From Lunularia cruciata (Eukaryota > Streptophyta > Marchantiopsida > Lunulariales > Lunulariaceae), in assembly GCA_948567375.1 (NCBI GenBank), contig OX419756.1:687001-751000 (forward strand): DNA of 64,000 bases. The letters are read 5' to 3'. Shown here one piece after another: positions 19,865 through 31,600 of the stretch. Every line of letters begins with the position of its first letter. The stretch's first letter is position 1. A model generated the notes under the pieces. It saw nothing but the letters and a program-made list of their open reading frames with translations. It did not search any database and had not been told where the DNA came from. The position numbers and the translations under genes were made by a program.

Positions 19865-20925
19865 ATGGCTCTTAAACTACCTAGTGCAAGTGTGATAGGT
19901 AGTTATGTGGTGCATGATGGACTACCTACTAGTCAACCAACTACTACTACACAGATTGAGTCTAGCATAATGTTGGGAGCGGCTCAGTTGATTATGCACT
20001 TTCCATTATTTTCAATTAGTGATATGTGTACATTGGGAGTTGACCTAGCTCCAATGTTCCGGTTGGCTGCCATGCTTTGTGAGAGTAGGGATGATGTGGT
20101 CCCTAATACTGGAGCAGAGGTGGTTGAGGAGCATGGGATCCACTCAACAACGAATGGTTTATGGCAAGCAGCAGCGGCTAGATTAGAGGAGTTACCAACT
20201 AGATTGACCTTTGAGCAAGCACGGTTTACATTGGGGTTGTCCTATTGGATGATAACCAGAGGGGTATTTTTTTTGTTTGGTGGGACCTTCAGGGAAGGTC
20301 TATACACCACAAAGGGTCTTACTAGACTCTAGTGTGCAGCCCTTTATGTTGGGGAAGGTTGCAATTGTTGATTTGAATTTGCTGAAGACCAATGTGGAGA
20401 GGTGTCCATTTTAGATCCAAACATCTCTAGGTGATGGTTCTACACAATATATCACATGTGGAGAGCTTTGTTGTTCAGATTCAGCCTAGTCATACAACTA
20501 GCAGCTTTGTGGTGAGAGCTCAGGCTATTGCAACAATGGCTGAGTCATATGATGTGTTAGTTGGAGGAGTAGCATTGTACCCCGTGGGTTTCAATATTGA
20601 CTATTGGGAGGAGACAACCTCCTATAGACCAGGTTGGTAGTCAGGTGAGGAATGGCTATGTTGCCTACCTATATGCTTTCATAGTGGCAATCTTGGCTCA
20701 CTATTGTCCAAGACCATGGTGGCGTCAGTTTCAACTTTCAATGGTTTTGTTGCTTGGTCTAGTGATTTATTGGAGAGGAATGCCCATGCAGAAGATACTC
20801 CAATACCAAAGGCGATCACTTGGATTTGGAGTAGGAGTGAGATTATTCTATCCACATTAGATGTTCTTTTGTGGAGATCAAAGGAAGCATTGCAACAACA
20901 TGTAGATCAATTAATGCAATAGGCT
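19865..20925 (+). pseudogene. Protease region of copy C
   Basis: VIGSYVVHDGLPTSQP and MLGAAQLIMHFPLFS (19890-20015) match the pre-protease segment. The active-site region near 20318-20370 is frameshifted (VLLDSSVQ-like, with the Gly of DSG changed). AESYDVLVGGVALYPVGF follows at about 20530-20590. It is not functional. Confidence 0.7.
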
Positions 20926-22010
20926 TGGAGTGGAGCCTTTGTACCACTAGGTGACCAGTGTGAGGATGAGCCTCTAGAGTCAATCACCTTGACACCTCTA
21001 GATACACTCATTGCTTGGCAGTATCCAATAGAGGAAGTATGTCTATTGGAGTTGTTCAATGGGGTTAGCCTCAAACTAACTACGGTACAACATATGGGTA
21101 TACGAGTACAGAGGTACTTGTATGTGGAGAGAGATAAGATCACTAAGCAAGTCTCTCTACATCATATGGCACACTTGGCCTATTGGTATCTTGAGTTATT
21201 ACTGATATCAACAATTAAGGATTACTAGAAGACCCTTCCAACAAACATTTCTTTGCTAAGGACGCAGGATTTGGAGAGATATAGTCCCATTCATTTGGGG
21301 ATTTCTAGATGGCCATGTCAAGGACATACATGCAGTGGCCGAGGTTTGGGTCTTCAAGATCCTCACTCTGGTATGTTTTGGGAGATGTTACGGATACTAT
21401 GACATCTCCAGGTTCATCAATCCATTTCTCCAACTTAGATTTTGGAGAACATCCCTTTGATAGGTGATCTCATACCTAGGTGGTGGCAAGTATGCATTAG
21501 GTCAATTCTTGGATGAGACTTGCCATGTTGTTAGATGTAGCCAGAGTGGGATCATGGGCTCACCATCTTTGTCTTTGGTGGACAAACCTCTTACCTAAAG
21601 AGGTTCTATAATGCGCTTATGATGGGATTCAACAACTAGACCACATCATTGTTGATGACATCTTAGATATTGGACATTAGTCTTAGACAATGGTAGTGGT
21701 TGATAGGTCACCTATTGCAGTGGTGAACCTAGTTGGACAGCCCAAAGCCACTTTTCCCACACTTATGAGTTTCCCAAGCTCCCATGCTTTTTGAGAGGGA
21801 GATCTTGGACTGGTTTGGGACTCATAATTATAGTAGTTGGTGGAGCCCAATGCCGATGAGAGAGAGTGGGTGATGGGTTTTTCCACTAGTATTATTGCTG
21901 CTCTAGTAGTGTCAGAGACATCCAAACATCAAGTGTTAGGTCAGGCAATGGACCTGAACTATTTGACTTGGATTGTGAGCCTTGGTTTGGCAAAGCAGAG
22001 TAGGCTGCAC
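20926..22010 (+). pseudogene. C5-cytosine DNA methyltransferase domain of copy C
   Basis: Motif I is degraded (LLELFNGVSLKL, 21040-21075). YLYVERDKITKQV follows. Motif IV SRWPCQGHTCSG (near 21300-21335) keeps the Pro-Cys pair. Motif VI is LENIPL, and GSWAHHLCLWWTN-like motif VIII follows. The end reads NADEREWVMGFSTS and VLGQAMDLNYLTWIVSLGL (21850-21990). It shares the TGA (21792-21794) found at the same codon in A and B, but has CAA where A and B carry the protease-DNMT TAG. Confidence 0.8.
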
Positions 22011-22319
22011 TTGATAAGCATCACCACTCAAACACTTGTGAGCTTTGTGCCTATTGAGATGATTCAAGCACATGTTGGGGGCAATGGACCAAGTGGAAAG
22101 GGTATCCTTGGGACACCACCAGTGGCTACTAGGGAGAGTGGTCTACTTGGAGTCCATCTAGGTGAGTATGCTCTACTTGGATTACACCCTTGGTCTACTT
22201 GGGATGTAGCTAAAGGATGTATGGAGCTTGCAGCTAGATAAGAGCAAGTTTTTCACATTGAGGTTGGGACCTCTAGTGGTTATGGGCATGACACTATTGC
22301 TCCCAAGTGCCCAGTGTAG

Positions 22320-23240
22320 CAGCCAATCAATACATTTTCCACTCCTATGACAATTACAAAGGATACTTTGGAGCCAGATCTGGGATCCAAGCTTACAAGA
22401 GAAGAAAGACAGAGAGTTTGGTGGTTCTTGAGGAGCTACATGAGTTGTTTTGCCTTCAAGATGTAGGATTTGGGTCCTCTAAAAGAACTTGGTATTTGGA
22501 TTGAGTTGACTAGCAATACATCAATTTTTTGACATCCCTATTGATATAATGACATGGAGAGAGCATTGATTCAAAGCTGGAGTAGAGACCTTTTTGAGAC
22601 TGGTTTGGTAGAGATTTCACATAGAGAGTATGCATCAACTATAGTGATGCCAACCAAGAAGGATATGCATGGCAACTGCATAAATAGGCAGATGTGTGGA
22701 GATTACCATCCTATCAATAGCTAGCCTAGGGCTGATCGGTATGCCATGCCTACACCAGAGGAGATCTTTGATGTGATTGGGCATGCAAAGGTCTTTAGTA
22801 CTTTGGATCTTTGAGCAAAGATATCATCAATTACGAATCAGAGAGGAGGATAGGTCCAAGACAACATTTTGGGCTATTGATCCTCACGGTAAGGATGTGT
22901 TATATCAGTCGATGTTCTTACCATTTGGGTTGAAGAATGCTCTTGTCGAGTTCCAAAGGGTCGTGGATAAGATCCTAGTTGGATTGGATTTTGCTTGGTG
23001 GGTATATTGATGACATTTTGGTCTATAGCACTATTGTGGAGGAGCATGAGAGACAATTGTTGGAGGTGTTTGAGAGGTTGAGATCTCATGGACTCAAATG
23101 ACATCTTGGGAGGTGTAGCTTCTTCCAAGAGCAAGTTGAGTATTTGGGTCACACTATCTACCCTAGAGGACTTGGTGTTCATCAGACCAAGGTAGAGGCT
23201 ATTGCACGCATTCCTTGGCCTATGAATGTGAGCAAAGTAC
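22320..23240 (+). pseudogene. Reverse transcriptase of copy C
   Basis: RT blocks remain readable (FSTLDL, YHQLRIREEDRSKTTFWAID, FLPFGLKNALVEFQRVVD). A one-base insertion at about 23000 throws the YIDD box out of frame (the nucleotides TATATTGATGACATT are still there). Confidence 0.85.
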
Positions 23241-23990
23241 AAGCATTCCTTGGGTTGGAAAATTTCTATCGCCACTATGTTAGAGGATTTAGTGCTATTG
23301 CCAAGGCCTTGATGAAGCTAACCAAGCTTACACATGAGTGGTGTTGGGGAGATGAGCAAGAGAGAGCTTTTGTAGAGCTCAAGGAAAGGTTGAAATTTGC
23401 TCCTATTGGAGGAGACCAATTAGAGGATGACCATTTTAGGTTCACATTTATTGGAGTATGTTGAGGCTTGGAGTAGTGCTCACCTAACATGCCAATGAGG
23501 GGAAGGAGTTTGTAGTGGCTTATGCTAGTTGCTCCAAAAATTTAGTAGAGGTAAAGTATAGTTCATATGAGGGAGAGTGCCTTGTAGCAATATGAGCAAT
23601 AGTTCATTTTTGATATTACCTATTTGGTAACCCTTTTACTCTCATCATTGATCATCAGCCATTGAAGTGGTTGATGGAATCCAACAAGCTTTCAGGGAAG
23701 CTTGCACAATGGGCTTTGATTTTATAGGAGTATGATTTCACAGTTATTTACAGACCTGGAGTGGTGAACTATGATGCAGATGGGTTGAGTAGTAACCCAT
23801 GTCCCAACTAGCAAGATCAGACCAAAACACATTGGCTGGGTAAGACATATGAAGAAATGGTGCCAAGTTGGCACGCATTTGCTTTTCTTTGTATATTTTC
23901 TAAGGCTTTGGTGGTATCTCTCTCAATACATACAAGAAGAGTTATTGAGTTCATAGATCCAAAGAGTAGAGATAGTGGTATAGTTCAATG
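23241..23990 (+). pseudogene. RNase H of copy C
   Basis: VQAFLGLENFYRHYVRGFSA at 23235-23295 is in frame, without the stop seen in A and B. DHQPLKWLMESNKLSGK and the DADGLSSNP end (near 23780) follow. The region is frameshifted around 23400 and has several stops. Confidence 0.82.
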
Positions 23991-24012
23991 AGACATTCAT
24001 GATGATGTCTTA

Positions 24013-25085
24013 GTGATAGACTACCTTCGTATTAGTGTTCTGGATGGCACAATTGGGACCAAGGAGAGAGACTATGTCCTTCAACAAGCCAAACGGTTCA
24101 GATTGGAGGGTAGACACCTTCTTTGTGTACGGGAGGATGGTAGAGTGCGAGTAGTACTACTTCCATCTTGGAGCCCACAATTGGTCCGTCATGCTCATGA
24201 GGAGCTAGGACATTTTGGAGTAAAGCATACATATAGCTTACTCTAGAGTCATTTTGGTGGCATGGTATGCAGACCAATGTACAGTAGTTTGTTGCCAAAT
24301 GTATGGCTTGTGACCAAATTAGAGCATCATTCAATGCTTACACTATAGTTACATTCATTACCTATCATGGGATTGGATTACCAATGGACTTTGGACTTTG
24401 CTAGACCTTTACTATTGATTGTGAGACATCATTGATGTGTTTTGGTGATGGTGGAGTATTTTTCCAAGTGGATTGAGTTGGTGGCATTTCTTGACAAGTC
24501 TAGTAAAGGGACAACTTACTTGTTCTTGGATCGGGTTTTTGGTCATTTTGGTGCACCAGTTGAGGTTTTGACTGATCAAAGTATAGAGGTCTTGGGAGAG
24601 TTTCAGGTCTTGTGATTAGACTTTGATTGATCATTTACTACCTCCCTAAGATCACCATAAGGAATATGGCTTAGTAGAGAGTGTGGTTTAGATAGTGAAG
24701 AGAGGATTGCAAAAGTACAGTTTGCAGAGAGGCCCCTTGGGAGATTAGGATCTCTAGCTACCTTGGTTGGCCATGGGCTATTGGTCCAGCCGGCAAGCCT
24801 CCTTAGCATCCTTCTCTCTTTACTTTCTACTCTATAGACGAGATCCAAATTTACTTGTAGCCATTTGTCAAGATGCTACTATAGTTTCGGAATTGGATGA
24901 TTAGATATATGGATGAGCATATATTCTCAATGAGCAAAGATCTTTTGGAGAGTGATGCCAATGGCCTTTGAGAACTTAATGATTCCTCAGCATAAGGATA
25001 CCTTACATTATTCTACCATTCAAGGAGGAGGTTATAGACCCTCAATCCGTCAATTTCATCTAGGTGACTGTATATCTATAGTAGA
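24013..25085 (+). pseudogene. Integrase of copy C
   Basis: HAHEELGHFGVKHTY (24190-24235), the core Asp regions (LDFARPL, VLTDQSIEVLGEF) and the FSLYFLLYRRDPNL end are recognisable. They are broken by a deletion near 24252 and by stops. Confidence 0.8.
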
Positions 25086-25093
25086 CAACACCA

Positions 25094-25440
25094 ATGACAC
25101 TTGATATTTCTACTGGCCGTACTATCTTGAGCATGCATGAGGTTTTACCATCTAGAGTCCTTGTGTTGGAAGGACGTGATGGTGTTGTTTGGAAGGATCA
25201 TGTGCATAATTGTGCGCCATGCCACCTTCCAAACATTGATGGTACTATGGACCCAAGCTTAGCACTTGTACGTGTAGGCTTGGGGTGTATGTTATGCGGC
25301 TCTGGTGGAGCTACTACTATGTTAGTGTGTGATAGCTATTCAAGAAGATGGCATATGGCATGTTTGACTCCTCCCTTCATTGCGGTTCTTCAAGGACAGT
25401 AGTTATGTCCCAGATGTACTTGACCTATAGCTAGTTCATC
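25094..25440 (+). pseudogene. PHD finger of copy C
   Basis: LGCMLCGSGG, MLVCDSYSRRWHMACLTPP and LCPRCT (25288-25420). One ligand Cys is Tyr and the Trp is a TAG, so the finger is dead. Its presence shows that the PHD is an ancestral part of the family. Confidence 0.78.
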
Positions 25441-25589
25441 CTCTATATGGCATAGATTGCAGATAGGCGACTAACAATGGGGCTCGATAGCACCCGGCCT
25501 CCTGATCTTTTGCCTAACATAGGGTACCATATACTTGGAGTAGATGGCTATCTGGAGTAAGAGGGACCTAACTGCCAATTAGGGGGACA

Positions 25590-25693
25590 ATTGTGATACT
25601 TTAGAGTCCATGTATGACTTATGTGTGAGTTGTGTTGTATAGTGTGTGATGTTGAAAATGATGTATGTTGTATAGCAATGTATATTTGCATGA
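25590..25693 (+). repeat. Single B unit at the right end of copy C
   Basis: It follows the purine tract AGGGGGACA at 25581-25589. ATTGTGATAC...TATATTTGCATG is a degraded homologue of B1/B2. Confidence 0.75.
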
Positions 25694-28640
25694 GAATAGG
25701 AGTAATAGTACTATTTTTCAGCTTTTTCACTGAAGTGTAAGAGGTACATTTGGCATAAAAAATTCTAAAATTTGGATTATTATTATATATTCTAGCATTC
25801 TGTGTGGAAAATCATACTTGTAATATTGTTAATCTCTTTGGTGGATTTCCTTAGCTACTTCTAGAGTCATTGAACTGAAATTTTCAAAATTATTCTTCCT
25901 TTCATTGAATCTTATTTTCTCAAGCTCTGTTTGATGTCATTTGAAGAGCATCATCTTCTTGACCTCTGATTTGGCTATTTGCTTCTCTATCTTGTCCACT
26001 TTTTGAACTTTAATTTTTGCTAATTTTTGTACCTCTCTCTTGCTTCTAGTGATTCTTTTCTTACATGACTTGTTGTATCATTGGAGAAGGATGGAACAAT
26101 GGTTCTTAGTTTACAATAAATCTTAAAATCCTTTTTATTTCTTTGGTTCAAGTAAGCCTCTTCTTCATAGCCTCGGTCTATAAAAGCTTTTTGGTCTCAT
26201 AAAAGGTCTCAATAAATCTTTTATATCTCTATCATCTATATCTTCGATGGATGATTTCATACTTGAAATAAATTCATTAGGCAATTCAAATTGATAGAAT
26301 TGATTTTCCTCCTATTTACTTTACAAGTGATGTACACCCAAAAGGAAGTGACTAGGTTTTTTTAAGATAAATATAGCATTAATTTTCCACTTCTTGAACT
26401 TGAATTTAAGCACTACTTACCAAGGGAAGTGGAGAAATGTTAGCTCAACATCAAAATATACTGTCCATTTTTCTCAAAATAAGGATATTAATAATTTGAG
26501 TGGATTTAATATAGTTTTACATTTGCATTTGAGTTTTCCCTTTATGCAACGCTCTCTTTTGTATTTGTCTGTCTATCCTCTTGTTGATTTATATGATCTT
26601 ATGTATCTAGCATGATTTTTGTAACTTTTCTCTATTTATTGACTCAAGGAATACTCTCCTATGCTTCATCAAATACGTTCCTATGTGATTGCAATCGCTT
26701 TCTGAGTATGGGCTTCTTGCATGTTCCACTATTAAAAAAAATTTAATTATCTTGTTTATCTATATAATATAAGATTTGCATGTAATGTTGTTGAATCATC
26801 CTAAATCTATCTTTCTCCATCTTTTGTTTTCTTTGGCTCTTTAGGGAAAAAGAGGAGAAAATGATGATACTATGCTCACGAGATATTGAAATCTCACGAT
26901 TTACAATTGCCCGGGAATTAGAAAAGAGAGAATGCACTCAATGGGAATTACAATAAATAAACACCAATTCTCATTGTTGGTGGAACAGCTAAAAGATTCC
27001 ATTCTCAATCCGAGAGGGAGGGAAGTTTGACAAGAAGCAACTAATTAAGTGATAAGAGTGTAGACTTGGTTTGAAGGGACCCTTCAAACCAAGTCTGAAA
27101 TTCAGTTGTACCTTCATGTTGATCATAGGCAAGGTGCTCAAACTTTATATCTCCTCTTGTTCATATTATGGGAAAACTTAATGCTCCTTTATCTTAAGCT
27201 TGAGACTAGTCTTCCTAGAAACTTACAATCAAATGGCCTGTGAATAAAACTCTACCACCAAAGACTTTACGTACACCTACCACTTATATTCTTTCTATCA
27301 ATTTATAGGTACCTATATAGTATAATTTGTATGTAAATTGTACTATCTAACCCATCTACGCATAATATGCTATAAACAAAAAATCTATTGAAACCAACCA
27401 ACGTAACATTCAATATCTCATTTAGTGTGTAGCATCTACGGAAGGAAGCATGCATTCCTTCCTCCCATAAAACATGCGAAAAAACTAAGGGACGAATTCT
27501 GAAGCAAAGTAGGGCTTAATAGAGTTCAGAACTAATGTAGTTGAATAATCTGTTCAAGGGAATTGCTACGTTATCTAGACTATAAAGTATATGATAGAGG
27601 CTGTAAAGAAGACCATGAACAACACACCGTAGAATACACCCTAAGCATTTCTGCATTTTGTGTGAGTAAATATTATTGATATTAACATGAAGGTGAGACA
27701 AGATAATCAAATTTTCCTGTATGGAAATTCAACCTTGCAAGAAAATCTTATATCTCTATGTATATTAAATTTATTAACAAGCAATCATGAAAGGAAAAAC
27801 CTTAGTTAGGAAATATTCCGTTTATTTATTCTAATATTTTTTATTTGATCAACTTATAATGATGATTATATTATCCTCTCCTTACTTTCAAATTAAAAAA
27901 GTTTTGAGTACAACAGTTAAAATAAGTGTCTTGCTTTAGATAGAGAACAACACCACTTCAGGCTCAAATTTAATTTTTCAATAAAATAAACGGAACATCT
28001 TCTATGTTATGAGAGATTTCAATTTAATTAACAAGAGAGTTAAGGGCAGTGGACTGATCATATAGATTATTCCAATACAGAAATCTCAGCCAAAAAATGA
28101 TTCAAAATCATTTAGTCCAATATGTAGGTTTTGTGACAAATCAAACCATTAGAACTGGGGGTAGAAGACCACAGCCATGAACATTTACAGGGTACACAGA
28201 TATTGTATGAATTTGCCACACGATTCGAGAAACAACGATCGAAAAACATCGAGAACTCATTGGTGTATTGTAGAAAAAAACTCGGGACTATCGAGTAGTT
28301 TCATCTACTTAGTTCATCGACATTTCCAACTTTCTGGTAACTCGGCTCATGCGGACACAGAAGTTGGTTATTTCATAGTATGTGAAACGAGAGGAAAACT
28401 AAAACGTATATAGCATGGAAGACCGTGTGTGAAAGAGGAGGAAATCTGGAACTATATATGAGGGGTCTTCCGCGGCTTGAATAGCTTCCTTCATTTATCT
28501 GCTTGAATAGCTCCTACGTGCACACGATTTTCATGACAGTACGGTAACCAGGCAATGGCAGGCACATACATTGATAATATATACAAACCTGGAGTGATTC
28601 TTACAACCACGTGAAATTTGTTCAAGGGCTAATAGAATTC
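25694..28640. other. AT-rich region without a recognisable gene
   Basis: No coding region is supported. The base composition is clearly more AT-rich than either flank. A reverse-strand stretch at about 25900-26290 could be read as a lysine-rich degraded ORF, but no family is recognised. A perfect palindrome lies at 27062-27096. Confidence 0.5.
27062..27096. repeat. Perfect inverted repeat, 17-bp arms
   Basis: AGACTTGGTTTGAAGGG is followed by a single A and its exact reverse complement. It stands alone, with no ORF beside it. Confidence 0.85.
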
Positions 28641-31600
28641 TGTCAGAACAGTGTCGTGTTTACTCCGAATCAATTGAGCTCCGGATCTTGATCTTCAATT
28701 GAAAAGATAACGACGGGTAACAACTTCAAACTCACCCAGGAGTGAAACGACAACCGAAAAAACGTAGAAAAGTCGGGATCTGGACTACAGATTCGGATTT
28801 TCTTGACATTTGTGAACAACCACAAATACTCACAAATTGTCCATAATGCTCTCACTGGTTCCTACAAAACATGAACTGAGTGGCGTTAATGGAACGATGT
28901 CCAAGAATGCATCGATGTTTGTCTCAGAAATCTAGGCAGTGCAGCAGTGGGCGTTCCTTTATAACAATGTATGCATTAGAAGTTCTGTGGTGATGCAAGG
29001 GATGTGTGGATGACAGATAATCCGAGAACAGTAGCAATATTCCGTCAAGTGTTTAAGCCAACTTAGTGGTCCGACGTGGATACTGCAAATAATTCAATGT
29101 GCTGATCGTAGAACATTTGAAAATTGCACGTTAGGAGGCTTGCATGAAATCGCTTTTAATGGATTATACACGTTAGCTTGCAAGAACATCTGTTGTTCCT
29201 GCCCCCGGTAGAGGAGAATGAAATGCATTCTCCAGTATCGGATCGGACAAGCTTGAACGATGATTGCCATGGTCAAAGAAGGCAAGTGCTTGACCGTCAT
29301 CAGCACGAATTGAGAGGAGAGAGAGATAAGATATAGGAAAAACCGACGGACAGGACTGTAACGTGCTGCAGCAAGAAGTTTCACGCGGATTTGAATTTAA
29401 GAGCAAAAACATCAGGCTCGCACCGGACTCCGGAACTATGGCTTTGGATTCGCCGACGCTCGATGGTGCCCAAGAGCTAATGGTGTGAACCGAGATGCGT
29501 GATTCGTCGAGAGCATGTGCGCTGCGCCTGAACGATGTGGAGACAATAGAAAGTGAGGGCAAGAAGAACGAGCATGGGATATTCTTGGCCGACGGGAGGG
29601 AATGGATTTGTATCCCACGGAGGGATTGGTGGCTGTGCTGCTTGAACAGTTCCTGTATACACGTAGATACTTTGCGCTGGAAAGGCATGTGAGTCGACTG
29701 GGGAGGGTGAATATCGTATGGACGAGAAAGGTATGTGGTGCAGGCGCTTGCAAACTAGGACTCCATTCCGGATCATCGAAAGTAGCAACGGGTGAGAGGG
29801 GTGACTGGGTGCCGGTCATCCCTGAATACTGTACTGTTGTGAGAAAGAAATCTACATCACAGGAATGTGTGGGAACTGAATGTGGCTCTGGGATCTAAAA
29901 AGGACGGGTTTGTTACAGGGACACTCCCGATAGTGATACTGAATCCCAAGGGAAAGTAGGATATGGTATTGTTCACCAACAGGAGATTCCTTACTGACCT
30001 CCGGCTCCGTGGGTCAAATTCTGAGGAAATTGTGTTCAGTTTAAGAGTGTTCATCGCGAGAATCTGTCCATGCTAGTATAGTCTTCCTGTGCTCCATAGC
30101 CAGCTTTCTTTCTCACTGTAACGAAAGGCTGTCTCCTTTCTAACTGAGTTGGCGTGATGGGGACTACAATAAACCCCAGTCGGCTATTAAGTCTTCTACT
30201 GCCTTCGGCAAAGCTGGCATTGCTTGCTTTTGATCTTATAAATGGATGTGGGTCCCGATGCTTAAGATTTAGTAGTGGAATATTGTGACTCGGTGTGGTA
30301 GAAGTGAGAAATATTCGCTTTCTGGCCTCGTCTTCTTCTCCCTTCTGCTGCAGGTAATCCACCTACTTCATATAATGTATTGGTCGCAAAGCGGGCTCTT
30401 TGTACTCAAAGCAAGTTGCACACTGAAATCAAGCTTCGATTTCCCTCTGCTCTCATCTGTGTCTGTTCCGGACCCTCAACCATATTACGGTTCGCACACC
30501 CATGCCTTGCAGCTCTGTTGGCCTCTGACAACTCGGACAGACAAGGTGTTTTGTCTTCTTGTAATTGCAAAACAAACCTGGCTCCCGTAAAAGCGGGAGC
30601 AGGCCCACAGCAACGCTCTTGCGGGGTTCTCCAGTATTGTTGTGCCGGGCCCAGCCCGAGCCCGCCTGTTCGGTCAAAGATGATATTGACAATTAAGCTA
30701 AGCCGATGGTTAATACATGGAGTATCACGTCAAGGAACGCAGAATCAACCGCGCCTGGAGCATCAATTCTCCAGGAGCTTTCTGGTGAAGATTATCTGCT
30801 CTGGCTGCCCCGGTCTCTCTCTTTAATAGGCCCATGGATTAGCATATATTGAAGTGGATAGGTATGGCTCACTTCACTCTCTTCTGTTGTCAAAGGCAGG
30901 ATACCGACATGCCTTCGTCCCATTTTCCCTCGTCATTGGAGGGACAGTAAAAAATCACATTCACCTGTACTCTGCTCGGGGTGGGTAGCAATTGGGACAA
31001 TCTGTGCCCAACTTCTCTAAGAGTTGAGGTCCCTCCTGGCTTTGCCGGAATCTCTAATTAAGCAGAGCTGCCATGTCCAGGTGACTTTCTTTCCTTTGGG
31101 TTCAGTTTCACGTCGAAGACACCTCCGCGTTCCACAGAGCGTTACTTTGAGGAACAAACACTCGTGACCTCCTCATGAGGCTCTCATTCCCTTCCCCTTC
31201 AAAGTATTTCCTGCTGTACTGTCTTCGTTTTACCTTCTTTACATATGCGCAAGTGACGTACTGCAGTGCTTCCGAAGCATCTATCTGTGGAAGATATCTA
31301 ACATCTTTTCTTTATTGACTCTTTCTCCTTCCCCATCTCTCACGCTTCCGTAATCCATGAATGCAAAGTGTGTCCGAAGTACGACTCCCTAAAACAAAGG
31401 AGCTAGATATGTCGAGCGACCTGCTGTCTACAGTAAGTCAATCTCTCACTCTCGCTTTTCTCGGATTTGCCTTCATCTGGTTTTTCACCATCTCCGTGCC
31501 ACCTCCTCCCTGCCTTGGTTTGGGCTTTTGGAGAAGTGCTGTGACCGGCATAACGTGAGTCATTTTTGCTCATTCTAAGTAATGATGAGCCCACTGAGGA

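Larger units (their letters stand above)
17982..25693 (+). mobile_element. DNMT-carrying retroelement, copy C (body), heavily decayed
   Basis: This is the older host element into which copy B inserted; its leader start is at 10072-10388. The order is gag, protease, DNMT, RT, RNase H, integrase, PHD, purine tract and one B unit. Many stops and indels break every domain, and many differences from A and B are C-to-T or G-to-A. It ends in a single B unit (about 25590-25693) directly against unrelated AT-rich DNA, with no A2-B2. Recombination between B1 and B2 would produce exactly this. Confidence 0.88.

Noticed and set aside
25900-26290. Lysine-rich degraded frame on the minus strand, considered as a pararetroviral coat-protein relic
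   Set aside because: No zinc knuckle, RT or movement-protein motif nearby; the match is only compositional.
29173-29819. Overlapping 127-171-codon ORFs on the minus strand
   Set aside because: They lie opposite each other and the plus-strand stretch, lack recognisable domains, and no splice-consistent model emerged.
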